A stretch of 15,976 nt of DNA from an uncultured Duganella sp. (GTDB taxonomy: Bacteria > Pseudomonadota > Gammaproteobacteria > Burkholderiales > Burkholderiaceae). The translations under genes and the position numbers were made by a program. The stretch is from the NCBI GenBank assembly GCA_946482335.1, contig CAMLRG010000126.1, positions 1-15,976 of the forward strand, given 5' to 3'. Below, in pieces: positions 7,801 through 14,067 of the stretch. The first letter of the stretch is position 1, and the number at the start of each line of letters is the position of its first letter. Under the pieces are notes generated by a model, which saw nothing but the letters and a program-made list of their open reading frames with translations, was not told where the DNA came from and did no database searches.

Positions 7801-8517
7801 CTGTCCAATGCGGCCAAATATTCCAATCCAGGCGGCCATATCGTCGTGCGCGCCGCGGCCAGCAAGGGGCGCGCCGTGCTCAAGGTGCGCGACACCGGCA
7901 TCGGCATCGATGCCGGCATGCTGCCGCACCTGTTCGATAAGTTCGTCCAAGCGCCGCAATCGCTGGACCGCTCGCGCGGCGGCCTCGGACTGGGCTTGTC
8001 GATTGCACGCAGCCTGGTGCAATTGCATGGCGGCGAGATCGGGGCGCACAGCGCGGGTGCCGGCAGCGGCAGCGAATTCACCATCCGTGTGCCGCTGGCG
8101 GACGAATTGACGGACGTCGGGTCCACGCAGGGCGCCGCGCCGGGCCACCTCGCGAGCATCGCGCCGCGTCGCGTACTGCTGGTCGACGACAACCTGGACG
8201 TGCTGCAAGGCTTGCGCGCGCTGCTGGAAGTCAGTGGCCACGAGGTGCAGGCGGTGGCCGATCCGGCCAGTGCGCTGCGCACCAGCGCCAGCTTCGTGCC
8301 CGACCTGGCCATCCTCGATATCGGCCTGCCCGGCATGGACGGCTACGAACTGGCCACCGAGCTGCGGCGCCGGCCCGGTTTCAGCAACACGCGGCTGATT
8401 GCCTTGTCCGGATACGGCCAGCAGGCGGACCAGGCGCGCTCGCGTGCCGCCGGCTTTGCGGCCCACCTGGTCAAGCCGATCACGCCGGCCCAGTTGTATG
8501 CGCTGATGCTCGATTGA
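4840..8517 (+). CDS. Tandem hybrid sensor histidine kinase (PAS-GAF-HK-REC-PAS-HK-REC)
   Basis: A 1225-residue soluble kinase with two complete phosphorelay modules. Approximate order: PAS-like sensor 15-150 (DWSTTPLGPLDTWPQSLRT entry motif), GAF-like 166-305, HisKA with His337 (SHEFRTP), HATPase 441-550 (N-box NLLSNAFKF, DTGIGI, GSGIGLAL), receiver 605-723 with Asp654 (ADVMMPELDG) and Lys in YLVKPF. Then PAS 733-853, HisKA with His875 (GHELRNPLSP), HATPase 977-1085 (NLLSNAAKY, DTGIGI, GLGLGLSI), receiver 1110-1224 with Asp1160 (LDIGLPGMDG) and HLVKPI. All key residues are intact. There is no membrane segment or signal peptide, so it senses a cytoplasmic cue, and no Hpt domain, so a separate phosphotransfer protein or output is expected. 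The GTG at 4840 is chosen from the promoter position; TTG at 4810 gives ten more residues. The diguanylate cyclase gene follows after 74 bases. Confidence 0.92.
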   Translation: MTIKQEGLQFLASPGALGQQIAALDWSTTPLGPLDTWPQSLRTTVNLMLNSSHPIWIGWGPDATFLYNDAYIEVLGAAKHPWALGKPAQEVWAEIWHYCGPLADKVFQRAEPSYVDAVQLFMSRGDWVEEVWYSFSYSPIFNEAGAVGGLFSPSTDTTTSRLNARRLASLSALSASALREQDVASACATAMHTIGENPADMPFALLFKRVGDTVRLQQTAHVEEQACDLALWPVGQVLTGGQPVAIATAGLPGLPPGLAGQPVRVALALPITDGVLVLGISPARPLDAEYRTFCELVAGQVSAAVQNASAAAEQRQRAEVLAELDRAKTAFFSNVSHEFRTPLTLMLGPIEEALEDSVERLPAVHHERLRLVQRNALRLKKLVNTLLDFSRVQAGRMYASYTKVDMAALTRDLASGFRSTVESAGLHLTVDCSELDAGAWVDVALFEKIVLNLLSNAFKFTFEGGITVTLRQQGTTAVLAVSDTGIGISADQQQHIFERFHRVQGARSRTHEGSGIGLALVRDLVELLHGRIELNSTLGAGSTFTITLPLGHAHLRDDQLASTPTGSGYARETFLMEAQRWLPEEAGEESAADPAGDDSVLTLGARVLVVDDNADMRDYLARLLRQRWHVSCAANGREALEAMAGATPDLVVADVMMPELDGFGLIAAMRADAALHDVPVLMLSARTGEDARIEGVSAGADDYLVKPFSARELLTRVDSQLMRASIRQAERAHMSRVADTFQQAPAAIAIVRGPDLHFELANDRFVELSWQRQLIGLPMRHAFPELEGQGMVEELEQALATGQPVTGKARRVMLKRDGALQECYFDYVHQPVRNAGGEVDRVAIVAFEVTELVRARRDAELANRTKDDFLAMVGHELRNPLSPILIALELMRLKGVGALAREHAAIERQAHHLVRLVDDLLDVARIAQGKVTLRLERVELSKLVAQALETVSGLLEERQQSLQLEVPPDGLAIDADPMRFVQVLVNLLSNAAKYSNPGGHIVVRAAASKGRAVLKVRDTGIGIDAGMLPHLFDKFVQAPQSLDRSRGGLGLGLSIARSLVQLHGGEIGAHSAGAGSGSEFTIRVPLADELTDVGSTQGAAPGHLASIAPRRVLLVDDNLDVLQGLRALLEVSGHEVQAVADPASALRTSASFVPDLAILDIGLPGMDGYELATELRRRPGFSNTRLIALSGYGQQADQARSRAAGFAAHLVKPITPAQLYALMLD

Positions 8518-8591
8518 TGTTGCAAAATATCCACTAACGTTTCCTTTGGGGAAATATTCCGGCGGACGGCCATGCTACACTTTGGCCTCCC

Positions 8592-10265
8592 ATGACACCG
8601 TCCCTGAACCGCTCCGCCCTCCTGCGCCTGGCTGCCGCCTTCTGGCTCGCATGCGCCTGCGGCCTCGTCGCGGCAGAGGAACGGCGCGTGCTGGTGTTGT
8701 ACTCCCTGGGCGCCGATTCCTCCTCCGCCTGGCAGCGGCTGGTCCACAAGGGCCTCTACGACGAGCTGGGACGCAGCAGCCAGGGCGTCACGCCGGCCAT
8801 TTTCGAGGAGCGCTTCGATGCCAACCGCGTCGGCGAGGAAAAGTCGCAGGAAGGGATGGCGCCCTACCTTGCCAGCAAATATGCGGACACCAAGCTGGAT
8901 GCCATCGTGACCGAGAACTTCGTGGCGGCACGTTTCCTGTCCAGCCATCCGGAACTGTTCCCCGGCGTGCCGCGCCACTACGTCAACCATGGACGCGAGC
9001 AGTGGACGCCGCGCGATGGCATGGGCTACGAGGTGACGTCCGATTATGCGCGGGCCATTGGCGTGATCCCGCTGGTGGCGCCGAACGTACGGCATGTCGC
9101 CGTTGTCGGCGACAAGACGTCGCGCGGCCAGCTCTGGCTGGACCGCGTGCGCGACGTCATGCCGCGCTTCCCCGGCATCCGCTTTGAGATCTGGGACGAC
9201 GGCAGCGTCGAAGAATTGCGCCACCGCGCCGCGCGCCTGGGCCGCAACAGTGCCATCTTCATGCTGGCCTCGCTGCGCGAGGAAGGTAGTACGCGCATCC
9301 AGCCGCGCGAACTGGCGATGCAGCTGTCCAGCGCCACCAAAGCCCCGATGTTCACCCACACCGAGTCGCTGGTCATGCCGGGCGTGGTGGGCGGCTTCGT
9401 CGTCAGTGGCGAGGCGGTGGGCCGCATGATGGCGCGGCTGCTGCTTGGCCAGCCGGCCATGACCAGCCAGTTGCAGGGTTACTATTTCGACTACCCGACT
9501 GCGCGCCAGGCCGGCTTGCGCAATATCCCGCAGGAGGCGGTGCTGTTGAACCGGCCCTACAACGTGTGGGAACTGTACCGTTGGCAGATCGTCGCGGCCG
9601 GCGGCTTGATCGCACTGGAGGGCTTGCTGATCACGGCGCTGGTACTGTCGCTGCGTTCGCGCCGCCGCGCCATGGCCGACCTGGCGTCCGAGCGCAACAG
9701 CCTGGAAGACCGGGTGCTGCAGCGGACCTTGGAGCTGCTGCAGGCCAACCGCAAGCTGGAGGAGCTGGCCACCACCGATCCGCTGACCGGCATCGCCAAC
9801 CGGCGCAAAATGACCGAGCAGATCGCGCAGGAACTGGAACGGGCGCGGCGCTTCCACCATCCCTTGTCGCTGCTGATGATCGACATCGACCATTTCAAGC
9901 GCATCAACGATACCTATGGCCACGACGTGGGCGACCAGGCCATCGTCCAGACCGCAACGATGCTGACCAGCCAGTTGCGGGCGGTGGACATGGCGGCGCG
10001 GTTCGGTGGTGAGGAATTCGTGCTGCTGATGCCGGAAACGCATATCGCGGTGGCGGTGCATGCGGCGGAGCGCTTGCGCGAACAGGCATCGCTGCTGCGG
10101 GTGCAGGCGGAATCGGGGCTGGAGGTCGGGCTGACCATCAGCATCGGCGTGGCGGCGGCCGATCCGAATGGGATGCAGGACTCGCCGTCGTCCCTGCTGG
10201 TGCGGGCGGATAAGGCTTTGTATCGGGCCAAGAAGGAGGGGCGCAACCGGGTTGTGCGTTTTTGA
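8592..10265 (+). CDS. Membrane diguanylate cyclase with periplasmic ABC-substrate-binding-like sensor
   Basis: A 557-residue protein likely to make cyclic di-GMP from two GTP. It has a signal peptide (1-28, ending LVAA) and a periplasmic domain (about 29-330) resembling the ABC substrate-binding sensor family (RVLVLYSLGADSSSAWQ opening). One transmembrane helix (about 333-354) is followed by the basic stop RSRRR, a coiled coil (about 365-395), and a GGDEF domain with DPLTGIANRRK, MIDIDHFKRIND and the active-site GGEEF at 472-476. An RAVD inhibitory I-site (463-466) stands exactly five residues before GGEEF, so product inhibition is likely. The start gives a good signal peptide but has no clear Shine-Dalgarno. 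The ligand is unknown. Lying 74 bases after the hybrid kinase on the same strand, it may share its transcript. Confidence 0.9.
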   Translation: MTPSLNRSALLRLAAAFWLACACGLVAAEERRVLVLYSLGADSSSAWQRLVHKGLYDELGRSSQGVTPAIFEERFDANRVGEEKSQEGMAPYLASKYADTKLDAIVTENFVAARFLSSHPELFPGVPRHYVNHGREQWTPRDGMGYEVTSDYARAIGVIPLVAPNVRHVAVVGDKTSRGQLWLDRVRDVMPRFPGIRFEIWDDGSVEELRHRAARLGRNSAIFMLASLREEGSTRIQPRELAMQLSSATKAPMFTHTESLVMPGVVGGFVVSGEAVGRMMARLLLGQPAMTSQLQGYYFDYPTARQAGLRNIPQEAVLLNRPYNVWELYRWQIVAAGGLIALEGLLITALVLSLRSRRRAMADLASERNSLEDRVLQRTLELLQANRKLEELATTDPLTGIANRRKMTEQIAQELERARRFHHPLSLLMIDIDHFKRINDTYGHDVGDQAIVQTATMLTSQLRAVDMAARFGGEEFVLLMPETHIAVAVHAAERLREQASLLRVQAESGLEVGLTISIGVAAADPNGMQDSPSSLLVRADKALYRAKKEGRNRVVRF

Positions 10266-10337
10266 AAACCGGTAAACCGGGGTCAGACCCATAGGGTCAG
10301 ACCCCTGGCCTGCGGCGGGCACTGGTTTACCGGTTTT
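10265..10337. repeat. Nested inverted repeat with GGGTCAGACCC units (REP-like / bidirectional terminator)
   Basis: Outer arms AAAACCGGTAAACC (10265-10278) and GGTTTACCGGTTTT (10324-10337) are perfect 14-base inverted repeats. Inside lie GGGGTCAGACCC (10279-10290) and GGGTCAGACCCC (10294-10305), separated by ATA, which pair with each other except for a central mismatch. The element fills the gap between two convergent genes and overlaps the diguanylate cyclase stop. The A-run and T-run at the outer edges would suit termination in both directions. I associate GGGTCAGACCC-like units with dispersed repeats in Oxalobacteraceae; this is from memory and not tested here. Confidence 0.75.
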
Positions 10338-10339
10338 GA

Positions 10340-10984
10340 CTACTCGGCATCCACCTGCGCCGCCGGATGCGCCGCCTTGAACGGCTCCAGGTCCGCGCAG
10401 TTGGCCGCAATGCGCGCCACATTCGGATAAGGCGCCAGGTCGATCTCGAAACGCTGCGCGTTGTACACCTGCGGCACCAGGCAGCAATCGGCGATGGTCG
10501 GCGTATCCCCGTAGCAGAACCGGCCGGTATCGTCATCGCGCTCGAGGTGGGCTTCCAGCGCCTTCATCCCCTCGCCCATCCAATGGTAATACCAGTCCAT
10601 CTTCTGTTCTTCCGACAAACCCATCGGCCCCTTCAGGTGCTTGAGCACGCGCAGGTTCATCAGCGGATGCGTATCGCAGGCGATGGTTTGCGCCAGCGCG
10701 CGCACCCGCGCCCTGCCCACCGCGTCCTGCGGCAGCAACGGCACCAGCGGATGCACTTCCTCCAGGTATTCGATGATGGCCAGCGATTGCGTCAGCACGA
10801 TGCCATTGTCTTCCAGCGCCGGCACCAGGCCGGCCGGGTTGACCGCCCGGTAGGGCGCCGCCAGTTGCTCGCCGCCGCCGCGCAGCAGGTGCACCGGCAC
10901 CGCCTCATAGGCCAGCCCCTTCAGGTTCAGCGCGATACGCACGCGGTAAGCGGCCGAACTGCGGAAATAGGTATAGAGCTTCAT
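10340..10984 (-). CDS. maiA: Maleylacetoacetate isomerase (zeta-class GST)
   Basis: A 214-residue zeta-class glutathione transferase that isomerises maleylacetoacetate to fumarylacetoacetate with glutathione as cofactor. The N-terminal thioredoxin-like domain (1-80) has the zeta signature SSAAYRVRIALN at 9-20, corresponding to SSCSWRVRIAL in known enzymes. It also has the cis-proline Pro55 (AGLVPAL) and TQSLAIIEYLEE (65-76). The all-alpha C-terminal domain has DTHPLMNLRVL and the N-capping stretch TPTIADCCLVPQVYNA. The ATG overlaps the upstream hydrolase stop in an ATGA junction, so the two are translationally coupled. A related activity, maleylpyruvate isomerase in gentisate breakdown, cannot be excluded by sequence alone. 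Confidence 0.9.
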   Translation of the reverse strand: MKLYTYFRSSAAYRVRIALNLKGLAYEAVPVHLLRGGGEQLAAPYRAVNPAGLVPALEDNGIVLTQSLAIIEYLEEVHPLVPLLPQDAVGRARVRALAQTIACDTHPLMNLRVLKHLKGPMGLSEEQKMDWYYHWMGEGMKALEAHLERDDDTGRFCYGDTPTIADCCLVPQVYNAQRFEIDLAPYPNVARIAANCADLEPFKAAHPAAQVDAE

Positions 10985-12003
10985 GCGCGTTCTCCGTAAT
11001 TGCGTACGGTCTGGTCGATGGCGCCGAAAATGGTCTTGCCCTGTGCGTCCAGCATTTCAATGCGCACGTTGTCGCCGAATTGCATGAAGCCGGTTTGCGG
11101 CTTGCCGCTTTCGATGGTCTCGTACATGCGCACTTCCGCCAGGCAGCAATAGCCCACGCCGCCGTTGGCGATGCTGGAGCCGTGCAGGCTGCCCTGCTTG
11201 TTCGATACGGTACCGGAGCCGATGATGGTGCCGGCGCACAGTTCGCGCGTCTTGGCGGCATGCGCGACCAGTTGCGCAAAATTGAAGGTCATGTCTTCGC
11301 CCGCGTTCGGCCGGCCGAATGGCTGGCGGTTGATCTGCACCAGCAGCGGCAAGTGCAGCTTGTTGTCGCGCCAGTTCGCGCCCAGTTCGTCCGGCGTGAC
11401 GGCCACCGGCGAGAACGCGCTGGCCGGCTTGGAGTTGAAGAAGCCGAAGCCTTTGGCCAGCTCGTGCGGGATCAGGTTGCGCAGCGAGACGTCGTTGACC
11501 AGCATGACCAGGCGGATGGCTTGCGCCGCTTCCTGCTCGCTGGCGCCCATCTTCACGTCGCCGGTAATGACGGCCACTTCCGCTTCCAGGTCGATGCCCC
11601 AGGCTTCGTCGAGAGCAAAGATGGCATCGCGCGGGCCGACGAAGCTGTCGGAGCCGCCCTGGTACATCAGCGGGTCCGTATAGAACGATGCCGGCACTTC
11701 GGCATTGCGCGCCTTGCGCACCAGTTCCACATGGTTGATGTAGGCCGAACCGTCGGCCCATTGGTAGGCACGCGGCAGCGGCGAATGGCAGATGCTTTCG
11801 TCGAAAGGCTTGGCGCCGGACGCGCTGCCCTGGTTCAGCAAGGCATAGATCTGTTTCAGCTGCGGCGCGGCCTGGTCCCAGTTGTCCAGCGCATCCTGCA
11901 TGGTGGCGGCGATGTTCGGAACCGGTTGGCAGGATTTCAGGTCGCGGCTGACCACGACCAGGCGGCCATCGCGGCTGCCGTCTTTCAGGGAGGCGAGTTT
12001 CAT
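10981..12003 (-). CDS. Fumarylacetoacetate hydrolase family protein
   Basis: A 340-residue FAH-type C-C bond hydrolase, expected to split fumarylacetoacetate into fumarate and acetoacetate. The metal-binding residues of the family are visible: Asp110 (FYTDPLMYQ), Glu140 and Glu142 (GIDLEAEVAVI) and Asp171 (LVNDVSLRN). Also present are FNSKPASAFSPVAVT and the C-terminal GTIIGSGTVSNK. The length fits the bacterial short form rather than the roughly 420-residue animal enzyme. AAGGA sits about 7 bases before the ATG, and the gene is 8 bases after the VOC gene and overlaps maiA by 4. Partnership with maiA makes fumarylacetoacetate the likely substrate; fumarylpyruvate (gentisate route) is the alternative. 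Confidence 0.88.
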   Translation of the reverse strand: MKLASLKDGSRDGRLVVVSRDLKSCQPVPNIAATMQDALDNWDQAAPQLKQIYALLNQGSASGAKPFDESICHSPLPRAYQWADGSAYINHVELVRKARNAEVPASFYTDPLMYQGGSDSFVGPRDAIFALDEAWGIDLEAEVAVITGDVKMGASEQEAAQAIRLVMLVNDVSLRNLIPHELAKGFGFFNSKPASAFSPVAVTPDELGANWRDNKLHLPLLVQINRQPFGRPNAGEDMTFNFAQLVAHAAKTRELCAGTIIGSGTVSNKQGSLHGSSIANGGVGYCCLAEVRMYETIESGKPQTGFMQFGDNVRIEMLDAQGKTIFGAIDQTVRNYGERA

Positions 12004-12011
12004 GTGATTCC

Positions 12012-12542
12012 TTAGTTTTGCGGGGCGTGCATCCAGGCGGCGTGCTTGGGCGCCTTTTTCGTTTTAGACCATTCTTCCAGCATTTCCCACTTCACCTCAT
12101 CGAGCTTTTGCATCATCTCGGGCGTGCCGACGTTGGCCGCCAGTTCCAGGCGGTGGCCGTTGGGGTCGAAGAAGTAGATCGATTTGAAGATGGTGTGGTT
12201 GACGGGGCCCAGCACGTCGATGCCGGCCGCCACCAGGCGCTCCTTGGCGGCCAGCAGTTCCTCCATCGAGCCCACTTCCAGCGCCAGGTGCTGCACCCAG
12301 GCCGGGGTATTTTCGTCGCGGCCCATGGCGGGCTGGGTGGGCAATTCGAAGAAGGCCAGGATGTTGCCGTTGCCTGCATCCAGGAACACGTGCATATAGG
12401 GGTCGGGCGCCTTGGTCGACGGCACCTCATCCTCCGCGATCGCCAGCACGAAATGCATGTTCAGGTGCTTGACGTACCACTCGACGGTTTCCTTGGCATC
12501 CTTGCAGCGGTAGGCGACGTGGTGGATTTGCTTGATTTTCAT
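12012..12542 (-). CDS. VOC-fold protein (glyoxalase I / dioxygenase superfamily)
   Basis: A 176-residue two-module vicinal-oxygen-chelate protein. Candidate metal ligands are His8 (IHHVAYRCKD), Glu66 (ILAFFELP), His85 (VQHLALEV) and Glu133 (DPNGHRLELA). This is the same His-Glu-His-Glu order and similar spacing as the nickel site of E. coli glyoxalase I. A C-terminal tail (140-176) is rich in charged and aromatic residues. It is the first gene of the operon, with a good promoter and an AAGGAG ribosome site. Next to fumarylacetoacetate hydrolase and the isomerase it could be a ring-cleaving dioxygenase, a glutathione-dependent lyase/isomerase or an accessory enzyme. The sequence does not decide which. 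Confidence 0.82.
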   Translation of the reverse strand: MKIKQIHHVAYRCKDAKETVEWYVKHLNMHFVLAIAEDEVPSTKAPDPYMHVFLDAGNGNILAFFELPTQPAMGRDENTPAWVQHLALEVGSMEELLAAKERLVAAGIDVLGPVNHTIFKSIYFFDPNGHRLELAANVGTPEMMQKLDEVKWEMLEEWSKTKKAPKHAAWMHAPQN

Positions 12543-12565
12543 GGCGGGCTCCTTTGTATTCCGCC

Positions 12566-12594
12566 ATTAAACTCTTGTTTCAGATATCATACAA
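12566..12594 (-). promoter_or_regulatory. Sigma70 promoter of the VOC-FAH-maiA operon
   Basis: On the minus strand TTGTAT (12594-12589), a spacer of exactly 17 bases and TTTAAT (12571-12566) lie about 24 bases upstream of the VOC ATG. This is a good sigma70 match by eye. The -35 box sits inside the palindrome at 12584-12601, so LysR binding could directly affect polymerase. Confidence 0.6.
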
Positions 12595-12604
12595 ACGATA
12601 TTTT
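12575..12604 (+). promoter_or_regulatory. Possible divergent promoter of the LysR gene
   Basis: TTGTTT (12575-12580), an 18-base spacer and TATTTT (12599-12604) precede the LysR ATG by about 25 bases. It is face-to-face with the operon promoter and overlaps the same palindrome, which would fit autoregulation. The spacing is less good than for the opposite promoter. Confidence 0.4.
12584..12601. promoter_or_regulatory. Candidate LysR operator (dyad ATATC-N8-GATAT)
   Basis: ATATC (12584-12588) and GATAT (12597-12601) form a perfect 5-bp dyad with an 8-base spacer, centred in the 86-base region between the LysR gene and the operon it faces. It overlaps both predicted promoters. It does not show a clean T-N11-A pattern, so assignment to the LysR protein is by position. 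Confidence 0.45.
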
Positions 12605-12628
12605 CACATCCATTTATCAGATTTACTA

Positions 12629-13498
12629 ATGAGTCCTACCGTCCGCCAGATGCGCGCCCTGGTCGCCGTGGCCCGTACCGGCAGCTTCACGGCCGCCGCC
12701 GAACTGCTGCACGTGACCCAGTCCGCCCTGTCCGGGCAAATCAAGGAACTGGAACAGTTGCTGGGCGTGCGGGTGGTCGAGCGCAATACCCGGCGTGTGC
12801 AATTGTCCGAAGTGGGACGCGAGCTGTATCCCCTGTTCGACAAGATGCTGCAAGACCTGGATGGGGCGATGGCCGATATCGCCAGCCGCAAGGCGCTCAA
12901 GAAAGGCACGGTGCGCGTGGCGGCGCCGCAGATGATGGCCTGCACCCTGCTGCCGCAAGTGATAGCCGCCTTCCGCGCCGCCTATCCCGACGTGCAGGTG
13001 CAATTGGTCGACTGTCCGGTCGACAACGTCGCCGCACGCGTGGTGAGCGGCGAGGTCGATGTCGGCATCGGGCCGGAACGCGACGTCACCGCCGAGGTGG
13101 ATGCCGCCCTGCTGTTCGAAATGCCCTTCGTGGTGGTGTTCCCGGCCGGCCACGCGCTGGCCGCGCGGCGCACCGTGGCGTGGGCCGAAGTCAACCGGCA
13201 TCCCTTCATCGCGCTGCAGGGCCAGTTCACCGAGCGCCTGCTGCGCGATATGACCACGCTGGCGCCCTACAACGAAGTGACCTTCATGACCACGGCGCTA
13301 GCCATGGTGGCGGCGGGCCTGGGCATTACGGCGTGCCTGCCGTACGCCGAGCCGATGGTGCGGCTGTACGGGCTGGAAATGCGCCCGCTGGTCGAGCCGG
13401 AACTGAAGCGCAAGTTCTTCATCTACACCAAGACCTCGCGCACGCCTTCGCCGGCGGCGGAACGCTTCATCGGCATGCTGGGCGAACATTCCCTATAA
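12629..13498 (+). CDS. LysR-family transcriptional regulator
   Basis: A 289-residue LysR-type regulator. The N-terminal winged helix-turn-helix (about 1-60) reads SFTAAAELLHVTQSALSGQIKELEQLLGVRVVERNTR. The effector-binding domain (about 90-289) starts GTVRVAAPQMMACTLLPQVIAAF. It is transcribed away from the VOC-FAH-maiA operon across a shared promoter region, the usual layout for a local activator that responds to a pathway intermediate. The frame is open upstream to 12554, but the ATG at 12629 begins MSPTVRQMRALVAV, the normal start of the DNA-binding domain. The upstream residues are encoded by AT-rich promoter DNA. The ribosome site is weak. Confidence 0.92.
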   Translation: MSPTVRQMRALVAVARTGSFTAAAELLHVTQSALSGQIKELEQLLGVRVVERNTRRVQLSEVGRELYPLFDKMLQDLDGAMADIASRKALKKGTVRVAAPQMMACTLLPQVIAAFRAAYPDVQVQLVDCPVDNVAARVVSGEVDVGIGPERDVTAEVDAALLFEMPFVVVFPAGHALAARRTVAWAEVNRHPFIALQGQFTERLLRDMTTLAPYNEVTFMTTALAMVAAGLGITACLPYAEPMVRLYGLEMRPLVEPELKRKFFIYTKTSRTPSPAAERFIGMLGEHSL

Positions 13499-13499
13499 T
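13494..13499 (+). promoter_or_regulatory. Perfect -10 (TATAAT) over the LysR stop, for the ChaC gene
   Basis: A consensus TATAAT overlaps the LysR stop codon (13496-13498). Transcription would begin near 13506, right at the first ATG of the ChaC gene (13507). No good -35 is seen. Either the message is leaderless, or translation starts at the second in-frame ATG (13540) with a leader of about 33 bases. Confidence 0.4.
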
Positions 13500-13506
13500 T
13501 TGCGGC

Positions 13507-14067
13507 ATGTCGCACAATACGATTGAAGCCAACCAGGCAATGGACAAATTCGACGGCCACCACCAGGTATGGCTGTTCGGCTATGGCTCGCTGATCTACA
13601 AGGCGGACTTTCCCTACATCGAGCGGCGGGCGGCGCATATCTACGGCTGGTCGCGCCGCTTCTGGCAAGGTTCGCACGACCACCGCGGCACGCCCGAAGC
13701 GCCGGGCCGCGTGGCGACGCTGATTCCGGCCGCCGGCGCGGTGTGCCATGGCATGGCTTACCTCGTGACGCCGGAGGAATTCGCCCACCTCGACCACCGC
13801 GAAAAGAACGGCTACCTGCGCGTGGCGATCGACATCCATTTCGAAACTGGCGGCGTGGAAGAAGGCTTGATCTACATCGCCGCCGCCGACAATGCAGCCT
13901 GGCTGGGGGAAGCGCCGGTCGAAGAAATCGCCCGCCATATCGCCTCGGCTTCCGGCCCCAGCGGCCCCAATACCGAGTACCTGCTGCGCCTGGCCGCCGC
14001 CCTGCGCGAGATGGGCCACCACGACGAGCACGTGCACGCTATCGAAGCCTACCTGGCGTCAAAATAA
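13507..14067 (+). CDS. Gamma-glutamylcyclotransferase, ChaC family
   Basis: A 186-residue ChaC-like enzyme that degrades glutathione to 5-oxoproline and Cys-Gly. Family features: the substrate loop FGYGSLIYKADFPYIERR (GYGSL at 25-29), GWSRRFWQGSHDHRGTPEAPGRV (47-69), and the catalytic glutamate, Glu99, in HREKNGY. It begins 8 bases after the LysR gene, but a perfect TATAAT over that gene's stop suggests its own promoter. The start may instead be the ATG at 13540 (MDKFDGHH), giving 175 residues; neither start has a good Shine-Dalgarno. Its 3' end overlaps the convergent radical SAM gene by 9 bases. The functional link to the glutathione-using isomerase nearby is inference only. Confidence 0.9.
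   Translation: MSHNTIEANQAMDKFDGHHQVWLFGYGSLIYKADFPYIERRAAHIYGWSRRFWQGSHDHRGTPEAPGRVATLIPAAGAVCHGMAYLVTPEEFAHLDHREKNGYLRVAIDIHFETGGVEEGLIYIAAADNAAWLGEAPVEEIARHIASASGPSGPNTEYLLRLAAALREMGHHDEHVHAIEAYLASK

Noticed and set aside
6007..8466. 819-residue open frame on the minus strand within the hybrid kinase
   Set aside because: It is a shadow of the GC-rich kinase gene: its translation is low in recognisable motifs and full of His/Gln/Ala/Arg runs, while the plus strand shows two complete kinase modules.
8343..10487. 714-residue open frame on the minus strand across the diguanylate cyclase
   Set aside because: It crosses the intergenic repeat and two convergent genes and has no domain sense; the plus-strand GGDEF protein explains the region.
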